Notes: generated by a model from the sequence alone, not told the origin. 64,000 bases of DNA from Dugong dugon (GCA_030035585.1 CM057475.1:62001-126000), one strand, 5' to 3'; shown: positions 47,973 to 58,480, counted from the first letter of the stretch. Numbers and translations: made by a program.

Positions 47973-49573
47973 TCATTATATTTGAACTAGTGTTTAACAA
48001 GCTATATTAATCTTGGATGGCAGTTTTTTATTTCAAGATTTTATGTATATCATACCATTGTCTTCTTGCCTCCGTGTTTTCTGCCGGTTAGTTAGTGCTT
48101 AGTCTTGTTGTTTCCCCTCTGTATGTGAGTTTGTGGTTTTCTTGAGCTGCTCTCAGCATTCTTTCTCTGTCTTTGGTTTTAGCCAGTGTGGTTATGATAT
48201 GCCTTGATGATTTTCTTTTGGGGTTTATCCTATATGGGATTCATTGAGCTTCTTGGATGGTCAGCTTTCCATCTTTCATGACATTAAGGAAGTTTTCTGT
48301 CAGCAATTCTTCAGTGATTCTCTCCGTGTTTTCCATTTTCTCCCCCTGTTCTAGAACTCTGCTCTCTCACAGAGTTTTGCTTTTAAATGTATCCCACATC
48401 ATTCTCAGCTTTTCTTCATTTTCCTTAGTTCTTTTTTCTAATTTTTTCCTAAAAAGAGTGCTATCCAAGTGTCTCAGTTATTGAGTGCCACTGTAACAGA
48501 AATACCACAAGTGTATGGCTTTAAGAAACAGAAGTTTATTCTCTCACAGTCTAGTAGGCTGAAAGTCCAAAGTCAGGGCATTAGCTTCAGGGGAAGTGTT
48601 TTCCTGTCAATTCTGGAGGAAAGTTCTTGCCATCAATCTTCCCCTGGTCGAGGAGCTTCTCTGTGCAGGAACCCAGATCCAAAGGATGTGCTCTGCTCCT
48701 GGCACTGCTTTCTTGGTGGTATGAGGTCCTCACTCTCTGCTTGCTTCTTTTTCCTTTTCTATCTTGTAAGATAAAAGGTGGTGCAGGGCACTCTCCAGGG
48801 AAACTCCCTTTATATTGGATCAGGGATGTGACCTTAGTAAGAGTGTTACAATCCCACCCGAATCCTCTTTAACATCAAATTCCAATCACAGAGTGGAGGG
48901 CAACCAAACAATACTGGGTATCATGGCCTAACCAAGTTCACATATATTTTTGGAGGACACAGTTTGATCCATGACACCGAGTATTTGTCTTCAATTTTGC
49001 TGTTCTTGTCTTCCATCGTTTCAAACCTGATCATCAGAATGCCTATGACCCTGTCCATTTCTGAAATCTTGATGTTTATCGTTTGGATTTCTAATTACTG
49101 TTTTTGTATGATTTCTAGTTGTGAATTAATTTGGACATTTTGTTCATGTGTTATTTTCCTGAATTCTTCTATTGTTTTATGTGTCTATTCCGTGATTTTG
49201 ACTACCTTTTCCTTGATTATGTCTATTTTTTCCTCATTCTTGTCTACTTTTTGCTTCAACTCTTGGGTAGCTCTGACTATTAGAGATTTGGATTCCCTGT
49301 CAGGTAGTTCTAGTGCCTTTTCTTCTACTGGAAAGTCATCTGGTGTTTTATTTTGATGCCCACTGGAACCATCCTGTCCTGTTTTTTTATGGTTTCAATT
49401 TTCTGCTGTCTTCAGGACTTTCAGTACTTTTGTTTGTTGATATATTGTAGACTTGTTTGTTCTGTCCCCCTTTTTTATTTTATTTGGTTATGTCTGAGCA
49501 AGCGGGCTGTGCGTTCTTTGTTGTTTGCTTGTCTGTGGGCATGAGGTTTTCACCCCCTTGTGCAATGGGCAGA
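47973..49573 (-). mobile_element. L1 LINE fragment, ORF1 and 5' region, copy 1
   Basis: Antisense L1 sequence, a duplicate of 61046-62640. Read on the minus strand it encodes parts of the ORF1 RNA-binding protein: a charged coiled-coil N-terminal part (about 49390-48980) and a C-terminal part (about 48470-47975), separated by an inserted LTR. Frames are broken by stops, so it is a dead copy. Its 3' portion is cut off by the satellite at 47972/47973. Similarity to the other copy is lowest within the first ~60 bases at the satellite edge and rises away from it. The homologous text ends at 49573 ('aatgggcaga'), where the two copies diverge; the true 5' end of the L1 may lie further right. Confidence 0.85.
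48470..48976 (-). mobile_element. Solo LTR, MaLR type, inserted in L1 copy 1
   Basis: A 507-bp element that on the minus strand begins 'tgtcatggatc' and ends 'aataactgagaca', giving the TG...CA ends of an LTR. Its minus-strand body has the layout of the MLT/MST group of MaLR LTRs: a GTCACATCCC-type mid part, then 'gaataaacttctg' as poly(A) signal region near the end. It interrupts L1 ORF1. Flanking 5-mers 'ccaag' and 'ccgag' look like a target-site duplication with one change. I see no internal coding part. The same insertion at the same L1 site is at 61538-62044, so it predates the duplication. Confidence 0.75.
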
Positions 49574-50171
49574 GCCAGTAGCTCAGCTATGGTGCAGCAG
49601 GACAGGTCTCGCTGAAGGGGAGGGTCTAGGATGGGTTGTTTGTAGCATGAACTGTGGCCGACAGGAGTGGGCCGGGGTTCACTGCAGATGGTGTTTCAGG
49701 CCTGGAATGCGGTGATATATAGATGAACCAGGTCTGCCATCCTGAAACTCAGACACTTGGGGGTGCAGTGTGCCATTAACAGTTAACAATGAGACAAACA
49801 AATGGACAAGATCATTTTTGGTATTGAGGAGGGTTAAGAAGACAATAAAATAAGGTGGATCACTGGGAGATGTTGAAGCCAAGAACTGATGACAGCATGG
49901 GAGGCTTGATCCAGGGGCAGACTGTGCTCCACTCTCATGCTGACGCACACCTGGGACACTGAGCTGAAGATCCTGACGCAGCTCACGAGATATGATATTA
50001 ATGTCTAATGGGGTTTCAAAGGAGGAAAATTATATCTGAATTATTACAGAGGGAAGATCCAAAAATCTCCCAAAGCAAATAATTTAACTTCTTTCTTTAA
50101 CCAATGTCATATTTTTTGGCTTCTCAAACTATCAATGAGCAGTATTTTATTTTTAATATGAAAAGAAAAGA
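49574..50171. other. Non-genic spacer between L1 and SINE
   Basis: This stretch is present only in the first L1-D copy; the second copy lacks 49574-51543. The first ~120 bases could be L1 5' untranslated sequence in antisense, but I cannot confirm it. About 49790-49880 ('aagacaataaaataaggtgg', 'actgggagatgttg') resembles a common mammalian-wide ancient repeat of the kind also seen near 57480-58480. The rest (to 50171) is AT-rich with nothing recognisable. No coding signal is convincing. Confidence 0.5.
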
Positions 50172-50173
50172 AA

Positions 50174-50335
50174 AAACCCAAACCTATTGCCCTCGAGTCG
50201 ATTCTGACTCATAGCAACCCTATAGGACAGAGTAGAAGTAACGCATCAGGTTTCCAAGGAGGGGCTGGTGGATTCGAACTGCTGACCTTTTGATTAGTAG
50301 CCAAGCTCTTCAGCTCTGTGCCACCAGGGCCCCAC
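50174..50335 (-). mobile_element. Afrotherian SINE (AfroSINE), antisense
   Basis: On the plus strand the element reads backward from 'aacctattgccctcgagtcg' through 'tgactcatagcaaccctat', 'tggtggattcgaactgctga' and 'gtgccaccagggcccc'. This is the reverse complement of the AfroSINE order: 'ccctggtggca' head, tRNA-derived B-box-like 'ggttcgaa' and 'gactcgac' tail. It is nearly full length with moderate divergence. AfroSINEs are confined to Afrotheria, which identifies the host clade. Confidence 0.88.
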
Positions 50336-50439
50336 ATGAAGAAGACTAATAATTTTGTAATAAGTAAAAGTTAATTTATAATAAATCAACAATAAAAAGA
50401 TGTAGCCAATATAGTGCATATATTGAAGAAGTAGAGCCA

Positions 50440-50737
50440 GCATGCTCATTAGAAGCAAGGATGGGGAGACTTCATCTGACATACTTTGGACACGTTATAA
50501 GGAGGGAGCAATCCCTGGAAAAGGACATCATGCTTGGTAAAGTAGAGGGTCAGTGAAAGAGAGGAAGACACTTCACGAGATGGACTGACACAGTGGCTGC
50601 AACAATGGGCTCTAACATAGCAATGATTGTGAGGACAGCGCAGGACCTGGCAGTGTTTCCTTCTGTTGTACATGGGCTCACTATGAGTCAGAGTAGACTC
50701 GACGGCACCAAACAACAGCAACAGGCAATATAAGCTC
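50440..50737 (+). mobile_element. RTE-clade LINE, 3' end fragment
   Basis: Translation on the plus strand gives the conserved C-terminal tail of RTE reverse-transcriptase proteins, with 'FGHVIRREQSLEKDIMLGKV' and 'RWTDTVAATMG'-like text broken by at least one stop. This is the part that follows the polymerase domain. The 3' end has 'actatgagtcagagtagact' and 'cgacggcacc', then a CAA-rich tail, which is the same tail as AfroSINEs. That fits the known dependence of such SINEs on an RTE partner. It is strongly 5'-truncated, as is usual for LINEs. Confidence 0.75.
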
Positions 50738-51253
50738 ATTTTTATTATTCTGTTCATTTGCCATAATATTATTCTGTCAATTTACTATAACATTATCTCA
50801 GTACTCAATTTTAATACTTATTTTGTAACACGCCAATAACAAGGAGTTCATCCACCTATTGGTGGTGCTTCTCTACCCACAATTCAGCTAACTTTAGAGT
50901 TGGTTTCATTACACCTACTAACAAGTTAAGCTAGCGGGCAGTGTTTGCTTTATCTCAAAAACTAGCTTTTCCCACAGAAGCTGGTGAGCAGCAGGTTCAA
51001 CATTAAGGTTACTCTATATATAGGTAAGGAGAAATACTTAGCAATAGTGGAGACCTTGAAATTGAAGTCCCTATTGCTGATGTCAGGTGCACTTGTGATA
51101 TGTCTCCTAAGCAGTCCATTCCTACTGGGTCATATTGAGCTAGCTTCTGAAGCTTCCTAAAACCTGGGAAAAATAGAAATGCTTAGGACTAACCCTAAAC
51201 GTACAAAATCGGAAGTTTTCAAAGATCGGCCCAAAATTGGGGTTTAATAAAAT
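50738..51253. other. Unassigned AT-rich intergenic sequence
   Basis: No gene or familiar repeat is recognised in these ~500 bases. The sequence is AT-rich, with scattered stops on both strands and no tandem structure. It lies in the part of the flank that is missing from the second L1-D copy. Confidence 0.5.
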
Positions 51254-51411
51254 GCCCCATGGTGGCCCAGTGGTTAAGAGCTGAGTTGCTAACCAACAGC
51301 TTGGCAGTTCAAATCCACCAGCCACTCCTTGGAAACACTATGGGGCAGTTCTACTCCATCCTATAGGTTTGTTAGGAGTCAGAATCTACTTGATGGCAAT
51401 GGGTTTCTTGG
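51254..51411 (+). mobile_element. Afrotherian SINE (AfroSINE), sense
   Basis: Reads 'gccccatggtggcccagtgg', 'ttaagagctgagttgctaac', 'ggcagttcaaatccaccagc', 'ccttggaaacactatggggc', 'ggagtcagaatctacttgat' and 'ggcaatgggttt'. This is the full AfroSINE order, with several substitutions including loss of CpGs. The element is full-length and diverged. The tRNA-related promoter boxes are degraded. Confidence 0.9.
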
Positions 51412-51543
51412 ATGGTTGCTTCTACACTAAAATAGTAATAATAGATTCTGTCACCTAGAAGAGCAAAGTTATGCTCCTCTAGTTTCACAGGACATCTGTC
51501 TATCAAAACTGGGAAGCATCTTAGACGCTCAGAATTTTCATAA

Positions 51544-52558
51544 TGTGATTGACTTCAGACACATAAAGATGGATGCCTGGGAGACAAAAGGAGCCACACA
51601 ATAAGGTAAATAAAAGAGTTCACAAGTTTGAGTTCTCAATTTGGGGTGTCTCAACCATAGGTTTGCAAGAAATAAGATCAGGGGATGCTCTAGGAGGCTT
51701 TTACAGCGAAAGTGTAAGGCTGACTCGCTACTCTTATTTTGAATTATAAAGAGTAAGTATAGATAAGGAACCCTGGTGGCACAGTACTTGGCTGCTAACT
51801 GAATGGGCAGCGCTTTGACACCCTAGCTGCTCTCAAGAGAAAGATGTGGAGGTCTGCGTCTGTAAAAATGTACATGGGGTCACTATGAGTCAGAGTAGAC
51901 TCGACGGCACCTAACAACAGCAACAGGCAATATAAGCTCTATGGGCAGCTCTACTCTTTCCTATGGGGTCGCTAGGAGTCGGAATTGATTCAACAACAAT
52001 GGTTTTTGTTTGTTTTTTTGTTTTCCCATCCCTCTTGGTATTCCCTGCTACTTGGTTCCCTGTCTGTACTTCCTCTATGAGACCTTATTGCAATTATCCA
52101 GGTCTTTGCTAACAATCTATCACGGTAGACAATGATCTTGCCTAGTAAGACTGTCTACCACAGAGCAAATCATTACTCAATGAATTAAGGTATTTTATTA
52201 ATTCACGTCTATACATAAGGTAGGGGTGTAAAGCTTTTAGGAAAAATACATTTACAGCGAAATAAACTCACTATAACCGCTGCAGAATCATAAAAGCTGG
52301 TAATGTCTGCTAAATTGACATTAGGAGATCCAAGGCACGTCTGGGGCTTCTGTAGGGAAGCATTGCTCATTTTTCATTCAAACTGCTCAAGTAATAGTGT
52401 AATAAACTCTGGTTGGTGCAAACTTCTATCTTTTGACTCTGGCGGAACTTCCATGTTTCTAAGACTGTTCTCCTCATAGACTGCTAACATAGAGTTTTCT
52501 GGTACTGCAACATCCACCACTGAACTCCGTGATTCCTGTGAATCAGAAAAATAAGAAC
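51544..52558. repeat. Duplicated flank segment D, copy with original continuation
   Basis: Homologous to 62642-63662, and its last 123 bases to 1-123. It begins at 'tgtgattgacttcagacaca' and contains an AfroSINE with an unusual insert (51767-52024). From 52025 it is about 530 bases of sequence I cannot assign to any repeat. After 52558 ('agaac') this copy continues into ordinary flank ('agtgctatagattt'), whereas the other two run into satellite. It is therefore the array-free reference for the left satellite edge. It differs from 62642-63662 by scattered substitutions and a net 6 bases. Confidence 0.9.
51767..52024 (+). mobile_element. AfroSINE variant with a foreign internal patch
   Basis: The head 'ggaaccctggtggcacagta' and the long-variant middle 'gagaaagatgtggaggtctg' are followed at 51871-51939 by 69 bases that match the RTE tail at 50669-50737 at all but two positions. 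The match includes 'ggcaatataagctc', which belongs to that element's unique 3' flank rather than to the SINE. The normal SINE 3' half resumes at 'tatgggcagctctactc' and ends in a GT-rich tail. The patch is also in the D copy at 62866, so it predates the D duplication. Confidence 0.75.
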
Positions 52559-52706
52559 AGTGCTATAGATTTCTTTCAAATGCAGAAATCATAATTATGG
52601 AAACATTTTTTGCTATTATGTTCTTTACCAATTTGCTTCTCTGTGATTTTTAGAGACTGTGCTTGAAAAGTGAGTCCAAGGTGCTGCGGTGTTTTTGTTT
52701 ACTTTG
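52559..52706. other. Short unassigned flank between D and the ERVL-like LTR
   Basis: This is the ordinary continuation of D into unrelated DNA, beginning 'agtgctatagatttctttca'. No gene or repeat is recognised. It matters because it is the intact site that satellite replaces in the other D copies. Confidence 0.5.
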
Positions 52707-53446
52707 TGTGGCCTTTCTAGCCATGGTCTTGTAACTTCCACCCAGATGCTTGGGTGGGAGTGTGTAATAGGGAAGTTGTGGCCCACCAAGGGGATTGGAT
52801 TGGTCAGTTTTGCCTTGAAAGTGAGCCAATTCCAGAGCAGAGAGGAAGAACCAAGGAAGAACAGCCAGGAGCAGAGAACGCATCCTTTTGACCTGAAATC
52901 CTTGCGCTGAGAGGCTCCTGGAAGCAGAAAGCCGTGAGAGAGAGAGAGAGAGAGAGCAAGCTGTAACCCTGAAGACGGTGAGAAGCGGTGGCAGGAGAGA
53001 CCCGGCAGCATAGCTCTGGCAGCAGGAAACAGTGCGGTGGACTTCCAGGCCCATGGAGAGAGAAAACTGAGTGCCTTTGAGGAGAGGCCTACGGTCAGGG
53101 AGAGGTGTGCCTATTAGCACGTTTGGGAAGAGGCTGTCCTGATGGAAGAACTGTATTCTGAGTGTCCTTGAGCCTGAATAGTAACTATCACTTCCCTAAT
53201 AAGCCCCGTAATCACGAGTATGGTCTGCGAGTTCTGTGTGGCCATTACAACGACTTATCAACTCAGCAGAGAGCTAGAGAGTGCTGTGTGAGGGATGGCT
53301 GGTGTCAGAATTAGTAAAGATGGTGGATAGAGGATACTTATCTGATCTCCACCTCATGGGAGTCAGTCTTGCAGTGTATATCTCGGTTCTCCTTCCCTCT
53401 TGTGGGGATGGAGGAGGTCAGACACTGCCTCTCAGTAGTTTGTATA
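52707..53446 (+). mobile_element. ERVL-like element, 5' LTR
   Basis: About 740 bp beginning 'tgtggcctttctagccatgg' and homologous along its length to 55406-about 56140. A simple (GA)n run sits at about 52937-52956. 'aataagccccgtaatc' (about 53199) is a degraded poly(A) signal where the 3' LTR has 'aataaacctcataatc'. It ends just before a primer-binding-site match. Divergence between the two LTRs is considerable, so the insertion is old. The family name is not certain. Confidence 0.65.
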
Positions 53447-55405
53447 GTTGGCGTCAGAAGCAGGATTCTTTGAAATGGCTCCAGACTCATGAAAGCATGG
53501 AACTTTGTAAGAGAAAGAATGAAGGGGTTTGGGAAGAGAAACTTTTCATTCTTGGATGGTTGCTTTGGTTGCTGCTACCTGTAATGGCTGAAAAGTTGCA
53601 CCTGGAGTGGTCTGGGGCAAAAACCAGGCCAGATAAGCAGGAGGATTGATAAGGGCCCAGGGTCTTCTGGTTCCTAGGAGCCAGAGGCCCAAGGTCATTT
53701 GCATATGAATGGGAAGATAGTTCAGGTGTAGAGAAGACTAAACTGGAATGTTTTAAAAGGGTTACATGTTTCGGATTATGCATTTATCTGAATGTACTAA
53801 GGATATTGAATGTTTCCCCTACCTCAGGTTGTAATGCAGACCTAATGCTAGAAATGAATATTGGATATTCTGGATTATAGAGAATGTGTAACTCTGCCTT
53901 CAGCCAATACTTGATCGGATATGCTAAAAGAGGAAAGGGAAATACACGCTGTTGATTTGAATGTAGTAACCCTGTGTACAGAGTGAGGGCTTAGGTTGAA
54001 AACCTGAGCCCCACCTATATGTTCATTTGAAAAGACAGGCAGAACCACCTGGAACTGCTCAGAGAACAGAAGATGTGCAACAGAAACAAGGATCTGCAGA
54101 AAAAGTGACCATCTGTTTTTTGAATTTCAAGCAAGTGGTTTGCTGTTGGATGCACCGAGGCAGGAAAAGTCAGTGTCCATCAGAAAGAGTCCCCTTTCAG
54201 GCCTGGATGTTAAAGGGAGCTGGCAAGTAGACAGCTCGGTCAGCTCGCTTCCGGTGACCACCTGGATCCACTAATGAGTGGAAGTGGAGGAAACACCTCA
54301 ATAAAGAGATGGGCTGAATTTGGACATGTTCCATTGTCTCCTGTCCATCTAGCCCACTGGGGCTAGAGATGAGAGAGAAAAGAAAGCCTGGCTGGTCAGA
54401 AGTAAAAGGAGTTGTTAGACTCCTGAAGTTTATGGGTGGAACATACCGACCTAGCCTAAAGGGGCTAAGGGTGAGAGTGTTTGAAGGGGCTGACTGAATT
54501 GCTGGGAGGTGTGTGTGAACTCTCCAGCCTGAGGCTGCTATCCATTGTAACCTAGGTTGGATGGCTAGGGATGAGCTGACCAGAACCCGAGCGAATGAAG
54601 AGAATGATGTTGGACACCGTGAGGCTGGTGTTGACTGCTGCAATTTGATGACTTCCTCTGCAGTGGACCTTGCTTATGGATGCAGAGCCCTCAAAGTCCC
54701 AACCAGAACAGAAGATTCTTCAAGACCAAGGAACATGGTCTTCAGAGTACTAGTTTGATAGGGATGGACAATTTAAACATTGGCTATCTAAAACAGGGGC
54801 AGATAAAGGCATGAAGTGACTGGCTTGCAGGCTTTCATGAGCGTGCTTCCATTAAATGAGGGGGACAAGGGAAGATCTCCACTGAATAGATTTCTCTTTT
54901 CCTGATGGGTGTGGGGAAGAGAGGGTGGGGAAGATGCTGATAGGATTATATGATTCAGCTGTTGAGTGTTGCGTGTTAACAGGGTTAATTGTGTGCAGTT
55001 GTAGAAGCTGTAAGTGTGAAAGAGTGGACTAAGGGGGAGGCAAGGCTGGTCTGGAGTAGAGTGGCTGGACCGAAAGCCCCTTGAAAGTTTTGCTATGCTG
55101 ATACATTGTGAGGCTCAGAGCAAGGGAATAATCTTCTCCCAGTTAATTTTATTGGAGGCCAGAAAGTGTGAAGACAAAGTGACTTTTGGAGAAGCTGACC
55201 ACATCAGATGAACACTTGCAGCAGACCTGAATGTCTGGGACCTGAGTAACCTCACCCTGTGGACTCTTTGCCCTATTGAAAGACTAATTATTAATGACTG
55301 TTTTGGACTGGTAAAATGATTTCGAGGGGGAAGTTATCCTCCAAATATGAAAGAACCATGGCCAGAAAATCCAGGGGGTGGCCTGCGTTGTAACTGGCTG
55401 TTTTC
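53447..55405 (+). mobile_element. ERVL-like element, short internal region
   Basis: Starts at 53449 with 20 bases resembling a primer-binding site for leucine tRNA ('tggcgtcagaag'), the primer typical of class III ERV-L elements. Only about 1.96 kb separates the two LTRs, far short of a complete provirus. Open frames here are short and I recognise no gag, protease, polymerase or envelope signature. It therefore resembles MaLR-type non-autonomous elements or an internally deleted copy. I do not see a clear polypurine tract immediately before 55406. Confidence 0.5.
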
Positions 55406-56140
55406 TGTGGCCTTTCTAGCCATGGTCTTGTAACTCCCACCCAGGTGATTGGGCAAGACTGTGATAGGGTGTATTGTGGCCCACCAAGGAGACTGATCAG
55501 TTTTTCCTTAAAAGAGAGCCAATTCCAGAGCAGAGAGGAGGATCCTACCACTACCAAGAAAGAACAGCCAGGAGCAGAGATCCTTTGGACCTGAGATCCC
55601 TGTGCCAAGAAGCTCCTGGAAGCAGGAGACCAAGAGTGAGAGAGAGACAGGAAGGTGTAACTCTGAAGACTACGAAAAGCGGAGGCAGGAGAGACCCGGC
55701 AGCAGAGACCAGCAGGAGATGGCATGGTGGCCATTCTGACCCATGGAGAGTGAAAGCTGAATGACTTTAGAGAAAGGCCTAGGGCCAGGGAGAGTCATAC
55801 CTGCAAGCATGACTGGGAAGAGGCTGTCCTGATGGAAGAACGGTATTCTGAGTGTCTTCCAGCCTGAACTGTAACTGTTACTTACCTAATAAACCTCATA
55901 ATCATGAGTATGATCTGTGAGTTCTGTGTGGCCATTGCAATGAATTCTCAAACCCAGCAGAGAAGTAGAGAGTGCCACGGAAGGGAGGGCTGCTGTCAGA
56001 ATTGGTAAAAAAAAAATATATATATATTGGAGGGAGCAGGTATGTCTGACCTCCACCTCACAGGAATCAGCCTTGGTCTGTGTGGGTGATTCTCTCTTCC
56101 CCTTCTGAAGTTAGACAAGGTCTGAAGCCTGCTGTGCCCA
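55406..56140 (+). mobile_element. ERVL-like element, 3' LTR
   Basis: Same orientation as the 5' LTR, beginning 'tgtggcctttctagccatgg'. It shares, in order, 'ccaattccagagcagagagg', 'aagaacagccaggagcagag', 'ggcaggagagacccggcagc', 'gaagaggctgtcctgatgga', 'aataaacctcataatcatga', 'gagttctgtgtggccatt' and 'tgacctccacctcac' with the 5' LTR. An A-run and (TA)n at 56005-56027 interrupt its last part. The exact 3' end is uncertain by tens of bases. Confidence 0.6.
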
Positions 56141-56290
56141 TTTTTACAATTTTTAAACTTGAAAACGTCTACAGAGGATTGTTTTGGTGTCTGGCATTTT
56201 GTTGTTGTTTTGTCTTGGTCCGGTTTTGTTTTGTTTCCTGTCACTGATGCATTACGGTCACAGAATATACCTCTTTATAGATCACTGTCT

Positions 56291-56400
56291 TAGAAACCCT
56301 ATGGGCAGTTCTATAGTTCTACTTTGTCCTACAGGGTCGCTATGTGTCAGATTCGACAGAATAGCAAAGGGTTTGGTTTTTTTTTTTTGGTTTTATAGTT
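56291..56400 (+). mobile_element. AfroSINE, 3' half only
   Basis: 'gaaaccctatgggcagttct', 'tttgtcctacagggtcgcta' and 'agattcgacagaatagcaaa' followed by 'gggtttgg' and a T-rich tail are the 3' half of an AfroSINE. The tRNA-derived head is missing, so the element is 5'-truncated. A short duplication ('ttctatagttct') lies inside it. Confidence 0.82.
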
Positions 56401-57479
56401 TTAGAGTATTCTAATATGTCTAAGTTCAATTTGGTTTTATCACAATAGTCACATTCTCCTCCTATAACCAATGAGCCATACTCACTGTCAATGACTTAAA
56501 GTGAGAAACCATTCATTCAAGTACATATAAATGAGTTTAGATCATCATGCCAAGGAATCAAAGTCCAAACCTTGATGATCTTTTCCATCACTTCTTTACA
56601 CTGTTGTTCTTGACTTTCAGGTTTGTTGCTTCCTTCAGGAACACTTCGGATTCAAACTTTAAGGGCAGAGAATGACAGACCAAGTTTCAGATGAAAGTGT
56701 TGTATTCCCTGGTTAAAGTTTCCATATCTGGTGAACGTGCAAGGTCAAGAAACAAACTTCAGACTTTGTTCCAGATATTACCTTGTCCATGGAAGTCAAT
56801 TTAGAGTTAGTATTTTTACAGTAAACACTTAGATCTACATTGCCTCATGTGTCTTTTGGAATACCATTGTCAGAGGATTGAGACCCAGGTTAATCTCTGA
56901 ACACTGACTAGACTGAGTAGGATTCAACTATATCCTGAGCGCCATCTGTATGAGAATCTAGTGTAGATGACAGCAAAATTGTGTCCCCTCTAGTTTGGAA
57001 GGAAAATTAGCAAGATTGGTGACTCCTGATGCTTTTATCATCTTGCTAAGTCACATACAGCAGTGTAACCACAGAGCTATACTTCTATTTAATAACATTA
57101 TCACCTCTTCACTTTTCCACTTAGTTAATCTGTGTCTGAACAAATCCAGGTACATCTTCTAAGGCACATTTAGCAAGATTCATAATTGTTGTGATAGAAC
57201 TCAGGGATAATTCACAGAACCAAACTTTTCTATATGGGAAATTTGGGCACCTCAGTGGGAGGGCCTGATTTGAATTTAGATATACGTCTAAGGAAAATTG
57301 GACGCAGTTAGATATCTGGACTTCTTTCTCTGGGTAGTCAATATCTAAGGACCTTCTTCCTAAGATCCATTTTTTAATTCTTTCTTGGAGATCTTTAACC
57401 ATTTCAGCTGAGCTCAATTTGAACAACACTTCCTTTGGGGGAATAGTTCTGGTCTCAACAATTTCTTCTTACCTCTTGA
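56401..57479. other. Unassigned intergenic sequence
   Basis: No repeat family is recognised. The only feature is a 102-codon open frame on the minus strand (57121-57429) with lysine- and glutamate-rich text near its start ('MVKDLQERIKKWILGRRSLD'). It has no recognisable domain, no promoter context and no splice partners that I can identify. It could be chance, a decayed retrogene or part of an old transposon. Confidence 0.4.
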
Positions 57480-58480
57480 CTCTCCCTTTCCTGGTGCTTA
57501 GTGAAGACACTCATTCATTGAGCATTCATTCAACAGGGATTTGAGGGCCTAAGATTTGCCACAAGGTTCTGAGGCACTATGCAATACAAATGAATGCAAA
57601 TAAACTCTGTTCGTAAAGGAGCTTATACAGTAGTAGGAAGAAAAAGACATGTCAATCGTTGGTGAAGTTTTCAAAACGGAAGAAAAGTAGAGCATGTGGG
57701 CTGATGGACAGCGATGAGGTGGGGATTGTTTCAGGGAATACCTCCGGGTCATTGTTACAGATCTGAAAGAAGGTGATAATGTTCTATGAGAACATCTCGC
57801 AAAAGACATTAACAGGAAAAGGGAAGAGTGAAGACAAATGCTCCAGGCAAAAGCGTGCTTGTATGCTCAATGCATTGAGGGACCAGTGGAACTTCAGAAG
57901 TGTAAAGGGGAAAAGAATAAAGGATGGGGTCAAGGAGGTCAGCAGGAGGCAACTGACCCAGAATCTCAGAAGTCATGGAAAGGAGATTGCATTTTACTCT
58001 GAGTGAGAGGGGAAGCAATTAGAGACATAGGAATCATGTGCCTTGCATTTAGAAGGCTAATTCTAGTTGTGTGGGTAGAAGCAGGGAGAAAATCCTAAGG
58101 AGCTTGGAGATGGAGATAATTGGTTGAGAGTAGAAATCGACGAGGTGAATGGGGGTTTAATTCCAGATATATTTTAAAGTAGAGTCTTCAGTACTTGATA
58201 CTAAATGTTATGTATGAGATAAGAAGGGAATGACTTTATGGGTTTTGAACAAAAATTGAATTGCCCATTTGCTGATATGGGGAAGACTGAGGGACACTGA
58301 AGATATCAAGACTTTGGTTGTTGAATGTATGTATGACGTGTCCCTTAGATATCTTGACAGAACAATGGAGAGGGTAGTTGAATATACAGGTTCAGACTAC
58401 CTCCGAGAGACTGAGATCACATGAGAAAAGACTATGAATGATATCAGAAGAGATATAAGAACTTAGCTTTGAAGCCCTAA
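57480..58480 (+). mobile_element. Ancient mammalian-wide interspersed repeat, family unresolved
   Basis: A run of landmarks in the right order recalls a long, non-coding, mammal-wide ancient repeat: 'cattcattcaacagggattt', 'aaggagcttatacagtag', 'gcattttactctgagtgaga', 'ccagatatattttaaagtag', 'gctgatatggggaagactga' and 'gttgaatatacaggttc'. It is heavily diverged, with many small gaps. I cannot name the family with confidence (L2-like LINE or an old DNA/LTR element). Short open frames in this stretch are not convincing genes. Confidence 0.4.

Noticed and set aside
48257..49544. Plus-strand open frames over the L1 and LTR (up to 139 codons), repeated at 61325-62611
   Set aside because: They are antisense shadows of L1 ORF1 and of the MaLR LTR. 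Their T-rich, hydrophobic translation reflects A-rich L1 sense sequence.
50160..50340. tRNA gene suggested by the tRNA-like head of the AfroSINE copies
   Set aside because: The sequences match the SINE as a whole and cannot fold as a complete tRNA; the promoter boxes are degraded.
52625..53120. Minus-strand open frames (up to 156 codons) in the ERVL-like LTRs, also near 55291-55734
   Set aside because: They lie antisense to a purine-rich LTR with a (GA)n run; the serine- and leucine-rich translation is typical of that composition and shows no domain.
54197..54643. 148-codon minus-strand open frame inside the ERVL-like internal region
   Set aside because: It is antisense to the element, of low-complexity composition, and has no recognisable domain or conservation evidence.
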